From positions 13,516,001 to 13,580,000 of the forward strand of contig CP053148.1 of the NCBI GenBank assembly GCA_014607495.2: a DNA stretch of 64,000 nucleotides, in the 5' to 3' direction. Below the pieces are notes generated by a model. It made no database searches. It was not told the DNA's origin and was given only the letters and a program-made list of their open reading frames with translations. This DNA is from Carposina sasakii. Taxonomy: Eukaryota; Arthropoda; Insecta; Lepidoptera; Carposinidae. Of this stretch, positions 1 to 9,859 are shown piece after piece (the stretch's first letter is position 1; each line of letters starts with the position of its first letter). Position numbers and translations under genes: made by a program.

Positions 1-870
1 TTTCTCATGTTTTAAGCGTTGAACAGATTCTTATGTAATAAACAGTTAGATAGCATATGATGGGTGGCTGGGTTAAGATAGGTACAAAAAGTAATGGACA
101 TTTTTCCTAAAGGTTTGTTCTAGTTTTGGCAGCACTGCATATAAAAGGAGTTGTTACTCGTACCACTGACATACGAGTACAGGCGCGCGCACAGCCGTAA
201 TCACTAATGGTGGTTAAATATGGACCGTGGCATCCTTTTCTAACGTATAGGTGCACTAAGATATTTTGAAAAATTGTAACCCTTAAAGGGTTAGTATTAA
301 TAAGTGTTGAGAGTGTATAAGTGTATTGGATAAAATGTTTTATGATATTTTTCAATTCGTAATTAGTAGGTACAAATAAAATTCTTGAGATAGGTGTTTC
401 AGCGTTTTTCCAAAATTATGTTTTAATGGGGATAAAAGGGGCAACAAAGTTGACGTTGAAGTCGCTGGCGAAAAGTTAATTTGAAATAGGACATTTTCCT
501 CAACACACGAAATGTAGGTACCGCTGCAACATTGCTACCTAGATAATATGTATTACCATCAGATAGAGCCAAGACGCAACCGCAATCAACAGCATGCATG
601 CTGCACATGATGTCAGAAGTTGCAATTAGGAGCTTAGTTAGTAATAGCTTACTCTCCTTCAACTACATACGAAAAGCCAAACCGGCCGAGCTTGATCAAA
701 ATCGTGATTATGGTACTATAGTGTAACCACCGACCAGCTGTCGACAAGAACTACAATGCTAATGAATAGCTAACGGATTATAGGAGTTCCAGAGGGTGGT
801 TTATCCCCATAAAATTGTGAAGGTACGCGTTAATTTGTATACAAATAGACATCTAATTCAGGGATAATCA
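1..870. other. AT-rich stretch without supported gene
   Basis: I see no convincing coding sequence, repeat end or RNA here. The open frames on the minus strand (about 80 codons) have no recognisable domain and look like chance. Confidence 0.5.
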
Positions 871-876
871 TTCGCT

Positions 877-1012
877 TAAGGGCCGATTTTTCCAAACGTC
901 AGATAGCTAATCAGAGGAATAAAGTTGATGCTTTTCTGATCAAGTTTTAGAGAAAGGCAGCATGAACTTTATTCCTCTGATAGGCTATCTGAGGTTTGGA
1001 AAAATCAGCCCT
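877..1012. mobile_element. MITE-like inverted repeat, family 1
   Basis: Two arms of about 47 bases (877-926 and 964-1012) are near-perfect reverse complements; the outer ends read GGGCCGATTTTT and the complement. The short centre holds AAGTTTTAGAGAAAGGCAGC. A half copy of the same element lies at 12851-12932, so this is a dispersed family rather than a unique hairpin. No transposase is encoded; it would be a non-autonomous DNA element. Superfamily not determined. Confidence 0.7.
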
Positions 1013-1660
1013 AAGTCGAACCAAAATATGCAGAACACATTCTAAGGAGACTTTTTATGAGACCACACCTACACATGAAAAACTGAAAATAATTCAGTAA
1101 GTAGGCATTTTGCCCGTGGTATAAACTCTTTTAAAGCTTCGGTACTACTACAGTAGGTTACGATTTTGGAAACAAATCTCCAAATTAGAAAACAAATTCA
1201 TATTAATAAACACACATTGGGATCAGCCTTAAAAAATCTGTTTGAATAACACCTGTAGGTACTAAAACTGGCAACAGCTCTGGCTAATGTTAAGCAAATT
1301 CTGAAAATACAAATGTCCATACCCCACGAATTATTCAAATCTAGTTCGCCTGTATCCCGGGGGCTGTGCAAACTAGCCGTGTTTAGCTTGCCTCACCGGT
1401 TAGTTTACCGGGCCACATACGTGACCAAGGCTATGTTACAAAGTTAATCGAAGGCTTTTACGAGTAATGCATCAAGTCAACTATCAAAGATATCTTATAA
1501 TTACATGAGAGAAAATAATAAATTGTGTAGTCCTTTCTTGCAAAATTCTCAAACCGCCAAGCACTCAAACTTGATATAAAGTTCTATAATTTCCATTGAA
1601 ATTAGGCAAACAAAGTCTATAAAGTTCTGACATCTTTGATCAATAACATCTGACGAGCGT
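1013..1660. other. Stretch without supported gene
   Basis: AT-rich sequence with frequent stops in all frames. I see no motif, repeat end or RNA gene. Confidence 0.5.
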
Positions 1661-1663
1661 TCC

Positions 1664-1930
1664 ACAGTGTTCCGAAAACCCCGAAAAATGGTCATCTCTA
1701 GCTGATCCCGTATATCGACATAGTTCGACTACCTATCAATTGTTGATAGTTTTCGAGAAAAAAAATATTAAAGTTGCCAGTTTTTGGGGGGTCGAAAATT
1801 GAAAAAAATTCTCGGAAACTATCAAGAATTGATGGGTAGTTTGTTCTAGCGAATTGTTTTTCTCGTCGAACTATGTCGATATACGGGATCAGCTAGAGAT
1901 GTCCATTTTTCGGGGTTTACGGAACACTGT
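1664..1930. mobile_element. Fold-back/MITE element with 66-bp inverted arms
   Basis: Arms 1664-1729 and 1865-1930 are reverse complements with two mismatches over 66 bases; the termini are ACAGTGTTCCG and CGGAACACTGT. A second, weaker inverted pair (about 1731-1760 with 1810-1840) lies inside, so the whole 267 bases could fold into one long stem. There is no ORF. A clear target-site duplication was not found. Confidence 0.75.
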
Positions 1931-2201
1931 CGGTTCTAATCAGGCAGATTGTGATTAAAACTGAACAGAAGCAAAATTATCTGCGTCATTAATAATATAT
2001 TTTAATCCCATTACAATATCTATCTCGATTACTTTTCAAACTTTTCATTAAATTGGTTAATTAAGCTTGTGGCCACGAGTTACTTGTTATATTTTAATAG
2101 TTAGTAACAAAATATTACTGCTAGCGATCTATTGTATGTACTGATAAACTATAGTGTTGTTGAATAAAGTTAGTTGCTTTCCGAAACTGCACGTTTTAAT
2201 A

Positions 2202-2211
2202 GGTTATGGGC
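2202..2211 (+). promoter_or_regulatory. Candidate copia primer-binding site
   Basis: GGTTATGGGC occurs about 75 bases before the gag-like start. From family knowledge, insect copia elements prime from an internal half of initiator tRNA-Met and have a GGTTATGGGC-type site at the end of the 5' LTR. The match covers ten bases and then diverges. If right, the 5' LTR ends at about 2201. Confidence 0.5.
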
Positions 2212-2284
2212 GAATGTCCTGATTTTCTTAAGTAATACTACCTATAGTTTACAGTTTAAGAAAAGTGCTGAAGTTTTGTATATA

Positions 2285-2927
2285 ATGGCTATGAGTTACA
2301 TCCAAAGTATTCCCAAATTAAAAGGACGGGAAAATTATGATGAGTGGAGTTTTGCGGCAGAAAACTTGTTGGTGCTTGATGGAATGGCGCATTACATCAA
2401 ACCAATGGCGGCGATAGAAAGAAAACCAGAAGAAGATGCTAAAACAAGGGCCAAACTGGTTTTGACTATAGATACTGGATTGTACATGCATATAAAAGAG
2501 ACATCAAGTTCGGAAGAGTTATGGAAAAAGCTTAAGAACATGTTTGATGCCTCGGGGTTTGCTAGAAAGATAACCCTACTACGCCATTTAATCTCAATAC
2601 GACAAGAAAATTGTGATACTATGACTTCGTATGTAACGCAAGTAATTGAGACAGCGCAGAGATTAAAAGGCACAGGTTTTGCAATTACAGATGAGTGGAT
2701 CAGGTCATTATTGCTCGCAGGTTTGCCAGAAAAATTTTCTCCAATGATAATGGCGATAGAACACTCAGGTATTCAAATTACCACAGACACGATAAAATCA
2801 AAGCTAATTGACATGGAGGTTTCGAATCACACCGATACAGATAAGGATACCAGTGGCAATAACAATCGAAGAAACAACACTAGTAAATATGGTGGAACGT
2901 CATCTAAAGTGACAGATGAAAAAAAAA
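2285..2927 (+). pseudogene. Copia gag-like polyprotein N-terminus (UBN2/Retrotran_gag_2 type)
   Basis: The likely start is the ATG at 2285; the frame is open some 37 codons further upstream but only with non-ATG starts. About 200 residues follow the copia gag pattern: a YDEWSF motif near the start, an ELWKKLKNMF segment, LISIRQENCDTM and LLAGLPEKFSPM, all typical of the UBN2 / gag-polypeptide-of-LTR-copia family. This protein forms the particle shell that packages element RNA. A low-complexity Asn/Thr/Asp-rich linker precedes the break. The frame is lost at the run of nine A (2919-2927); the zinc knuckle follows in another frame. Confidence 0.9.
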
Positions 2928-2928
2928 T

Positions 2929-3402
2929 TGTTACAAATGTAAACAGAGCGGTCACTTTAGAAACCAATGTCCATTGTTGCAGAAAAATAAGCAAACAAAT
3001 GCTTTTAGTGTGGTATATTTGAGTGGGAAATATAGTAAACACGAGTGGTACATAGATTCCGGCGCTAGTGCACATATGACGGTGAGAAAAGATTGGATAA
3101 ACAATGCAAATTACTCGCCAAGTTTATCAAGTATTACTGTTGCGAACAATACAGTTGTGCCAGTTTTGTGTTCAGGAAACGTACAGATAACGACGGATGG
3201 TAACTTTGAAATCACAGTTAAAGATGTGCTATGCGTGCCAAGTTTATCAACAAACTTATTAATAAAAAATGGAAACAGTGTAGTTTTTGACTCAACCCAC
3301 TGTTACATACGTAATAAGAATAATGTGTTGGTAGCAACTGCGGTGTCAACTAATGGTGTTTACAAGCTTCAAAACAAAGAGGCAGATTGTAGTTACAAAT
3401 AA
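2929..3402 (+). pseudogene. Copia zinc knuckle and aspartic protease
   Basis: In frame 1, a complete CCHC nucleic-acid-binding knuckle (C-x2-C-x4-H-x4-C) starts at 2929. It is followed by the protease active site DSGAS at 3055-3069, inside the usual W-x-I/L-DSGA-S-x-H-M context. Downstream, DVLCVPSLSTNLL is the conserved copia protease/pre-integrase join. The protease cleaves the Gag-Pol polyprotein. A few residues usually found after NLL are missing. The segment stops at 3402, just where the pre-integrase and integrase domains (HHCC, DDE) should start; these are absent. Confidence 0.9.
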
Positions 3403-3403
3403 G

Positions 3404-3752
3404 AGAGTAAGAAGACCACCGACTCGCTTTGGTTACACAAACATGTGTACTTCAAATAACTTGCGAGGAGCCGAGGAGATAGACTTCTCTGAAGCGCTGT
3501 ATGGACCTGAAGCAGAGCAATGGGAGCTGGCCATGCGTGAGGAGTTGCAGGCATTTGAATCCAATGAGGCGTGGGAACTCATTGATGTACCAAATCAATT
3601 CAATCGTGCAGGGCAAGTGGGTTTTGAATAAAAAGTTTGATGCTGACAGTAAAGTGAGATATCGTGCTAGGTTAGTGGCCAAAGGTTATTCACAACGAAG
3701 TGGTATTGATTATGAAGACACCTTTTCTCCTGTTGTAAAACATTCTGTACGT
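3404..3752 (+). pseudogene. Copia reverse transcriptase, N-terminal part
   Basis: Directly after the integrase deletion the reading frame shows the linker that normally precedes RT (RRPPTRFGY). It then shows the RT entry block [20 protein letters not shown] in frame 2, moving to frame 3 near 3595-3603, where [19 protein letters not shown] and LVAKGYSQ are found, then DTFSPVV. These are the classical copia RT opening motifs (family RVT_2). A small indel causes the frame change. The segment is interrupted at 3753 by an inserted element. Confidence 0.92.
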
Positions 3753-3911
3753 ACTGACAACATAGTCCGAAAATCACACTGCGGTCACCAACCTGCCTGC
3801 CCAGCGTGGTGACTATGGGCAAAACCCCCCTGTGGCAGTAGCCTTGTAGCGTGCCCTGGAGGAGGCCTACGTCCAGCAGTGGAATGTAATAGGCTGAAGA
3901 AGAAGAAGAAG
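3753..3911 (+). mobile_element. SINE-like element with RTE-type 3' tail, inserted in copia
   Basis: The copia reading breaks at 3753 and resumes after 3911. The insert belongs to the same family as 63495-63735 and 21905-22175: it has the segment CCTGCCCAGCGTGGTGACTA, then the tail GAGGCCTACGTCCAGCAGTGG, and ends in (GAA)n. The copia sequence AAAACATTCTGTACGT (3737-3752) reappears as AAAACATTCTACGTT (3912-3926). This is a target-site duplication of about 15 bases, as expected for target-primed reverse transcription. The copy is 5'-truncated. Confidence 0.88.
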
Positions 3912-3930
3912 AAAACATTCTACGTTAAGA

Positions 3931-4407
3931 ATGCTATTTGCTCTCAGTGTACAGTGGTGTATGGACATAACACATCTTGATGTGACTACTGCATTTTTAA
4001 ATGGATATTTAAAAGAAGATATTTGTATGATGATTCCTGAAGGTTTTGATTGTAAAGATAAAAAAGGTAAAGTTTTAAAACTTAAGAAAGCAATTTATGG
4101 GCTTAAGCAATCATCATTGATATGGTATGAAAGAGTGAAAGATTGTTTAAATAAATGAGGCTTTAAAATTAGTTGTCATTAAAAATGTTTTTTTACAAAA
4201 TTGTGTTCTGATGTTAAAATAATAGTAGTTGTATATGTTGATGATTTTTTGATATTTTCTACTTGTAAAAATGAAACAGAAAAATTGGTAGGTCTATTAA
4301 GTGCAGAATTTAAGATAAAGGATCTTGGTTGTGTAAAACGCTATTTAGGTATGAGAATTAATGTGAATAAGAAGTCTAATCTTATTCTAATACAATTACA
4401 ATTCTAA
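3931..4407 (+). pseudogene. Copia reverse transcriptase catalytic core
   Basis: The RT reading resumes after the SINE. It shows LDVTTAFLNG (the first catalytic Asp block), MMIPEGFD, KKAIYGLKQS, and then YVDD at 4234-4245, the RT active site. FKIKDLG and RYLGMRI follow. Two in-frame stops lie at 4156-4158 (TGA) and 4180-4182 (TAA), both between the GLKQS block and YVDD. In the intact family the enzyme copies element RNA into DNA in cytoplasmic particles. This copy is dead. Confidence 0.93.
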
Positions 4408-4545
4408 TACAATAGATCAACAACAGTACATTGAACAATTGTTATTGAGATTCAAAATGTTTAACTGTAGATCTATTAATACTCCTATAGAATGTAAGTT
4501 AAATCTTGAAAAGGCAAAAAAATATAACATTACTTTATTAATTTA
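4408..4545 (+). pseudogene. Copia RT C-terminal remnant, truncated before RNase H
   Basis: After a further frame change near 4400, frame 2 shows QQQYIEQLLLRF and a Cys/Asn stretch with the NTPIE motif, typical of the region just past the copia RT palm. The match fades near 4545 before the LPYxxAIGSLMYL block and RNase H. A 3' deletion or decay has removed the rest. Confidence 0.75.
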
Positions 4546-6205
4546 AGAAAAAATATGACTAGCCCGTGGCTGGTTGCGTAGGTAATAGAAGGAAACCGAC
4601 CGGTCTTTTCCCAGAAAATACCTGAACAAGTTCCATCCAGAAGGGACAATAGGTACTTAAACAGGGACAACATCATCATCTAAAGAGGTTTTATTTAACT
4701 ATTGAGAACCATACATAAAGCTACATAATGATCATCATTATTCACGGAGCACCCCATACGCCACTGCGTATGGGGTTTATGCAAATAACCACAAACAACC
4801 GACATGCATGTAGTCCGTATTTGAAGACTGAATTTCCTATACGACAAACGTGGCAAAAAGCAAACAATCCAATTGCTACCACAGTTATTTAGAAGCATGT
4901 TTGACAGGTCATAATTATGTAGATTAACCTTTGTCTAAACCTATATTTAACACAAGGAAAGTGGCAGAGGTTGAAAACACATTACATTTTAAAAGGCTAT
5001 CATACGAGATTACTAAAAATTGATTTTAATGCACTTAAATTGGTCGCTAAAAGGTAGTGCGGGCCAACATAAATCCTATGGGGAATCTTACATCAAGCGC
5101 CAGCTAGTAATAAACTCAAAATATTAAATTCCGTGTATCGAAAATTTAAATTGAGAGTTCGCTTTCATTCCGCAAATCTGCTGAATATTTTGCGCTGGAA
5201 TATTTTCAGCAGCCCCATAAAGGTTTTAACAATTTTGGTATTAAATTGAGCACATTTACCTAATTCAAATTTTTGATGAATGTGACTGTTAAGAGAATGT
5301 GGCCGGTGATAGTCATTGACGCGCACCTTGCATTCGGTCGTGGGTTCTGTTCCATTCATTCCAATGACTGACTGCGTGCCATTGCTTCTGGTATAGAGGC
5401 ACATTGCTGACGAGGATGACCTCGACAAGTATCAGCCTTCCTTCTTATCCCGACAACATAATAACATAACATAACCATCATCCAACCATATCATGATAAT
5501 TATTTCACGTAGGTGCCTCCTATTCATCAATATCAATTTAAGTGTCCCATTTGAACTCGACATTTATTACTCAAATACAAAAGCACGAGATTCAGTGATA
5601 TACACATACTCGTAGATAGTATTGCTTCACATCTACATTGCCATGGTATTGTAGGGACAAATAGAATTGTATTAAAGACTATATAGGTACCACATCAGTG
5701 GCACATACTCTGCGGATACCAACCGGGGCTTTAAATTGTAGTTGCCTTACAGTGTCCGGACATCTCCCCCTAAATCCATATACAATATTTTATCACAATT
5801 ATCTACCGTGTAGCCATAAATAAAGTATCAGATATAAATTTCTTCGCATTATATAACATATAAAAGGTAACTAAGTGCCAGAGCAGTTATCAAGTGGCGG
5901 CTCTAGCCCGACCCACCCCGTAGGCGTTACTTGTATGAATTGTTCTGGGAAATAAAACAGGCTGTGTCGGAAAATAAATAAAATACTGTAAATAAAGGTG
6001 AAGCAAAGCATTCCACCAATATTAAATCCTCAACGTTTAAAGGAAATCAAGAGGTACTTTAACAGCTAACAACATGGAATTTTCGATACAAAATTTGAGT
6101 GCCGTTTAATTGAAAATATATTCAGTTGTAGCTTTGGCATTTTCAGTTGCAGAGCTAGTTTCTCTAGCCTATTCATAGAGGGATGTCACATTGTGATTGA
6201 TCTGG
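4546..6205. other. Stretch without supported gene
   Basis: Mixed AT-rich sequence. A local inverted pair (GCACCCCATACGCCACTG / CGTATGGGG, 4749-4775) is short. No supported coding region or repeat end. Confidence 0.5.
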
Positions 6206-6211
6206 GTCGAA

Positions 6212-6376
6212 GTTGGTAGGTTCATAAATTTTTAACCCAAAATCTCTTTTTCAGGGTTATGGTACATCTCGCCCACGAAAAATATACATTGGCCTGTGTA
6301 CGAGTTTTTTCGTGGGCGAAATGTGCCATAATCCTGAAAAAGAGATTTCGGGTTAAAAGTTTATGAACCTGCCAAC
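6212..6376. mobile_element. Inverted-repeat element with 71-bp arms
   Basis: Arms 6212-6282 and 6306-6376 match as reverse complements with about six mismatches, around a 23-base loop. Each arm holds the segment CTCTTTTTCAGG with GGTTATGGTAC, and the strand-mate. Just beyond, 6377-6413 holds a further partial copy of the arm, so the array is longer than a simple hairpin. There is no credible ORF. It may be a MITE or fold-back element. Confidence 0.7.
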
Positions 6377-6419
6377 CAAGTTTATGTACCATAACCCCTT
6401 TTTCAGGCACCTACATCTT

Positions 6420-7449
6420 ATTATTTCACCGCGCGATATTTTCGCAGGGAACAGCCATTTTTTATCTACTGATTACATGGTATCGTAATGAGTAGGATAA
6501 TACTAGATAGGGATTATCCTTCAAACAGATTGTTACAAAATACTTCAGTAAAGTCAACACGACATAATTACAATGAATACATGAGTACCTAACATAAGAC
6601 AAGTAGTAGGTGATAGTGCAAATGGAGGATTCACGATACATTATTGTCACGACGACGGCGTTCAGTATTTACCATTTTTATTTTCAAAATAAAGTCTGGA
6701 CTACGTGAATCTACCTATATGTTTTATATTGGATATCGCTAATGCTATAAAACTATTTTACTGACTGCCACTGAGTAGACACAATAATTATTAGATAATA
6801 ATTATGAACAATTTTAAATTGACCAAATGTTTATACAGATAAATGTAGAATCAACAGTTACGGACAGGTTGCGAGTTTCTCACATTGTGCAGGTAGGTAC
6901 ATGTACTAGGTATACGTAGCACAAATTAAATATTTGGAAATCAAGACATGCGCAGTAAAGTAAGGGGAAGGAATAGGTACATCACGTGTAAGAAAACCCT
7001 TCGTTTTGTCCCTTTTTCAGGCAGCGACTTAGCTTTTTTAAACCACGTCCCGATAATATTAAAGCTTATTTGTCTCAGTATCGAAGAAGTAGATTTAAAA
7101 GCTGAATAAACTGTGTTCCACAGATACCTATACCGATGATTCCTTGCGGTTTACGGTTTTACAATCTAACTTTAGAAATATAAACCAGATGGCTAGCTAA
7201 CACTCAATAGAAATATTCGAATATACCTGCTTCACTAACGCATACATATGTAAGAAGAGTACAGCAAAAAAATATTACACCAACACTTACTCAACACAAA
7301 GGAAAGTCATAAAAAAAAATAAACCAATTAAGTAAATAATATAATCAACACTACATACAAAATATTACATTTAAAAGCACATTCGCTAAAATTGATTAAA
7401 AAAATGAAATACTGGGAAAAGTTGCGACATTTTAAATCTAAGGACTGAC
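6420..7449. other. Stretch without supported gene
   Basis: AT-rich, many stops in all frames. The base composition rises toward the GC-rich patch that follows. No motif recognised. Confidence 0.45.
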
Positions 7450-8130
7450 CTCAAGTTTTAGGCAACGAAGATCGATGAAGTCGAGAGCTTAGAGCCTTGC
7501 GTGGCTCACAGGTGCGTTCAACGATGCGTGTACCGCGTTATCAATTAGAGTCTGCGAGCATGATCGCACAGTGAAATACGTATACGCGTAAACAGTGCAG
7601 CAAGGCCGGAGCCGACGGCGACCACTAGGCGAGTATCCCGCGAGAGCGACTTGCACGAGCGACCACACGAAATATTCACAGATCGATACTGAAAACGCGC
7701 GCTCGCTTTCGAGAAATTAGCAACTATGTTCCGACAAACTAGTAAGAACTTGCGTCTAGATACTGTAGTAGCGGACCGGTGCCCTAAGCGTCAGTAGCAT
7801 CAGCCGGTTGCCCAGAGAGTGTCGACAGAATGGACTCTAGTTTGCAGCGCATATCATTTTAAATCATGACGTAGTGGAGACGCATGAGAGGCGAGCCGAG
7901 CATGCGCCTTGGCCGGTAGGCGCGGCGGCGCGAAAGCGGAGGTGGAGGCGATGGCGGCTCTGTAAGGGGGACAAAGCTTTGCCTCGCCACGTCACGGCAC
8001 CCAGGAGTCGAGGCGCTCCCGACGACGACCTCACGGCGGCCAAGTCGCACGTAACAGCTACTCATCGATCATAGTCACGCACCGCTTGCTACACGGCACT
8101 AACGTAGCCGCTGCGACCTCTAAACTCGGC
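7450..8130. promoter_or_regulatory. GC/CpG-rich patch, candidate promoter or untranslated first exon
   Basis: This stretch is clearly richer in G+C and CpG than the window around it, with the peak at about 7880-8050 (GGCGCGGCGGCGCG and similar). An initiator-like TCAGT lies at 7791. Short frames cross it on both strands (7874-8074 plus, 7859-8065 minus), but they are rich in Arg/Ala/Pro as any CpG-rich DNA gives, and they have no domain. In insects such patches often mark promoters and 5' exons of genes with long first introns. That role is inference; strand and gene are unknown. Confidence 0.3.
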
Positions 8131-9140
8131 GTCACATACCCTACACTACATAGCTATATTGATTGCGTTACTTGAAGACATATTTTGAATCGCAAATTAT
8201 AAACGACGCGGGATTTTATAATTCGCCTGATCAGCATGATTTAGTAGACATTATAGTATTATATCTGAAATGTAATTAATCAGAGCTAAAATACGGGGCG
8301 TTAGAAATGCAAATATACGGTGACGATAATAGTAAAACAGAGAAGGGTCACGAACTACAATTTATCAATGTAGTTTGTCGCCATTAGCGCCTAGGACAAT
8401 ACACACTAATTCACTTAGAATGGATTAAGTTCAGCACAAACCTAACGGTTTATTATCCAGACAAACGAATGCTATTTCTGTGAGACATTGAATGAGTCTC
8501 GACTATCCAGCTTACATTGAATTGAAAACGAATGTATCTAAAAATAAACAGATAAAAACAGTAGGTAAACCTAATACGTTATGGCATACGCCGCGGTAGA
8601 GCACTTACATGAGGCGATAGGTGATTCAAAAAGATAAAAATTGCTATTACAGAACTCACTCAGAAAATAAAATATCGTGAAGTCGTACGTTCAAGAATAA
8701 ATGGCTCGTTTAGGTCTGTTTGAATAAGGGGAAGGAAAATATGTTTTTCATCCAATCAAATCTCATTTCTTTGTGGCATAATACTTTGTCCGTGACAAAT
8801 TCAAGCATGGTGTAATATGTTGAAGACTTATCGTGCCAAATCCAGTTTATGATAACATTTTCTGTGCAAATAATACGAACCAAATAAAAAAATCATTATT
8901 TAATAATTTTTTTAAAACGAAAAACCGACTTCCTCCTAAAACTCGAGCTTTCTAAAGTTAAATTTTACTAAATGGCAAATATATATTGAGTTAAGCCGTG
9001 TACGAAGTTTAGAAGGCATAATATTGTCAGATTTATATGCCAGCAAATGATTAAATAGGCCACATGATAAAAGAGAGAAATGACTAGGCTTCGAAACTTT
9101 ACGTCTGACAATATAAGCAAATAAGAACATATAATTACAC
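8131..9140. other. Stretch without supported gene
   Basis: AT-rich. A fragment at 8920-8935 (AAAACCGACTTCC-like) recalls the ends of the AACCGACTTC element family seen at 44.5 and 53.2 kb, but it is too short to assign. Confidence 0.4.
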
Positions 9141-9141
9141 T

Positions 9142-9185
9142 CCTTCTTCCTGCCCTGTTTGATTGGGAACAGGGCAGGAAGAAGG
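9142..9185. repeat. Perfect 18-bp hairpin
   Basis: Arms 9142-9159 and 9168-9185 are perfect reverse complements (CCTTCTTCCTGCCCTGTT and its mate) around an 8-base loop. Its role is unknown. It could be the end of a mobile element, since CTTCCTGCCCT also occurs in the SINE near 51545. Confidence 0.6.
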
Positions 9186-9249
9186 TCGGTTATGGTTATG
9201 TGGGTTACCTCAGAACTCCGTCATTTATGAACCGATTTCATTTTTTTTT

Positions 9250-9710
9250 ATATAGTTTGTCATGGTATGCTTCCAAGTTGGTCTGCATATACGCACTCTG
9301 GATCGATTCCACCTCAAGTGCCTCCGATCCATCATGAGAATCAGATGGTCCGACCGAGTGCGTAATACCGAAGTATTGCGAAGAGCCAAGTGGCATTGAG
9401 GCCTACTTAATGCGTCGGCAGCTTCGGTGGTGCGGTCATGGGTCTCGTATGGCGGAGGAGAGACTGGCTAAGCGCATCTTCTTTTGTGAACTGGAGGAGG
9501 GCAAGCGGAAACGCGGCGGGCAACTCCTCAGATACAAAGATGTTCAGAAAAAACATGAAGAGATGCAATATAGATCCATCTAAATGGGAAGTTTTGGCAG
9601 TACAACGACCAGAGTGGCGCAGAATGGTGATAAAGCATGTTCACGAGTTCGAGAAGCAGCGTCAAGCTGACCTTGACGCTAAAAGTGATGATAAAAGTAA
9701 GAACCCTTAG
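9250..9710 (+). pseudogene. LINE ORF2 C-terminal fragment (non-LTR retrotransposon)
   Basis: Three frames joined by small indels encode the C-terminal tail of a non-LTR reverse-transcriptase ORF. First comes [20 protein letters not shown] and [11 protein letters not shown]. After a shift near 9395 comes [14 protein letters not shown] with [20 protein letters not shown] and LLRYKD. After a second shift near 9540 comes [15 protein letters not shown] and EWRRMV, ending in a Gln/Asp/Lys-rich tail with the stop at 9708-9710. This order (LDRFH...RQLRW.GH...GKR..GGQ..RYKD...W) is a very common end of insect and other animal LINE ORFs. The RT core itself is missing (5' truncation). Confidence 0.85.
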
Positions 9711-9855
9711 GCAGGCAAGTATGGTAGGTAATTATCTCGCGGATTGGGCCGGAGATAGCCTACTTCCCACTCATTCTACTATGATGGCACCTATCGGCCC
9801 TTGGTGGTCTGCCTACCCCGTAAGGGATAAAGGCGTGACTATACGTATGTATGTA
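9711..9855 (+). mobile_element. LINE 3' UTR with GTAAGGGATAAAGGCGTGA tail
   Basis: This directly follows the LINE stop codon. It ends in CTGCCTACCCCGTAAGGGAT, then AAAGGCGTGACTATACGTATGTATGT. The same tail ends the elements at 13695-13912, 22335-22560 and 57976-58025. The TATG-type end takes the place of poly(A). Confidence 0.7.
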
Positions 9856-9859
9856 AAAA

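Larger units (their letters stand above)
2150..4545 (+). mobile_element. Degenerate Ty1/copia LTR retrotransposon
   Basis: A decayed copia-type element in the plus orientation. In order it shows a candidate primer-binding site, a gag-like region, a CCHC zinc knuckle, an aspartic protease, a deletion that removes the integrase, and reverse transcriptase with the YVDD active site. It ends before RNase H. A SINE-like element is inserted at 3753-3911. At least four frame breaks and two in-frame stops rule out function. No intact LTR pair is visible: the 5' LTR could only be the AT-rich sequence just before 2202, where an AATAAA occurs at 2163, and no 3' LTR is seen. The copy is non-autonomous and old. 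Confidence 0.95.

Noticed and set aside
107..662. Minus-strand frames of about 80 codons near the left edge
   Set aside because: No domain, no splice or start context, and a composition expected of random AT-rich DNA.
2285..4545. Active retrotransposon or endogenous retrovirus
   Set aside because: Order of domains and YVDD context are copia-type; there is no envelope gene, integrase is deleted, and several stops and frame breaks exist.
7859..8074. Overlapping frames on both strands in the GC-rich patch
   Set aside because: Arg/Ala/Pro-rich translations on both strands are a by-product of CpG-rich DNA; no domain.
9142..9185. Transcription terminator hairpin
   Set aside because: Bacterial-type terminators do not apply to this eukaryotic DNA, and no gene precedes it closely.
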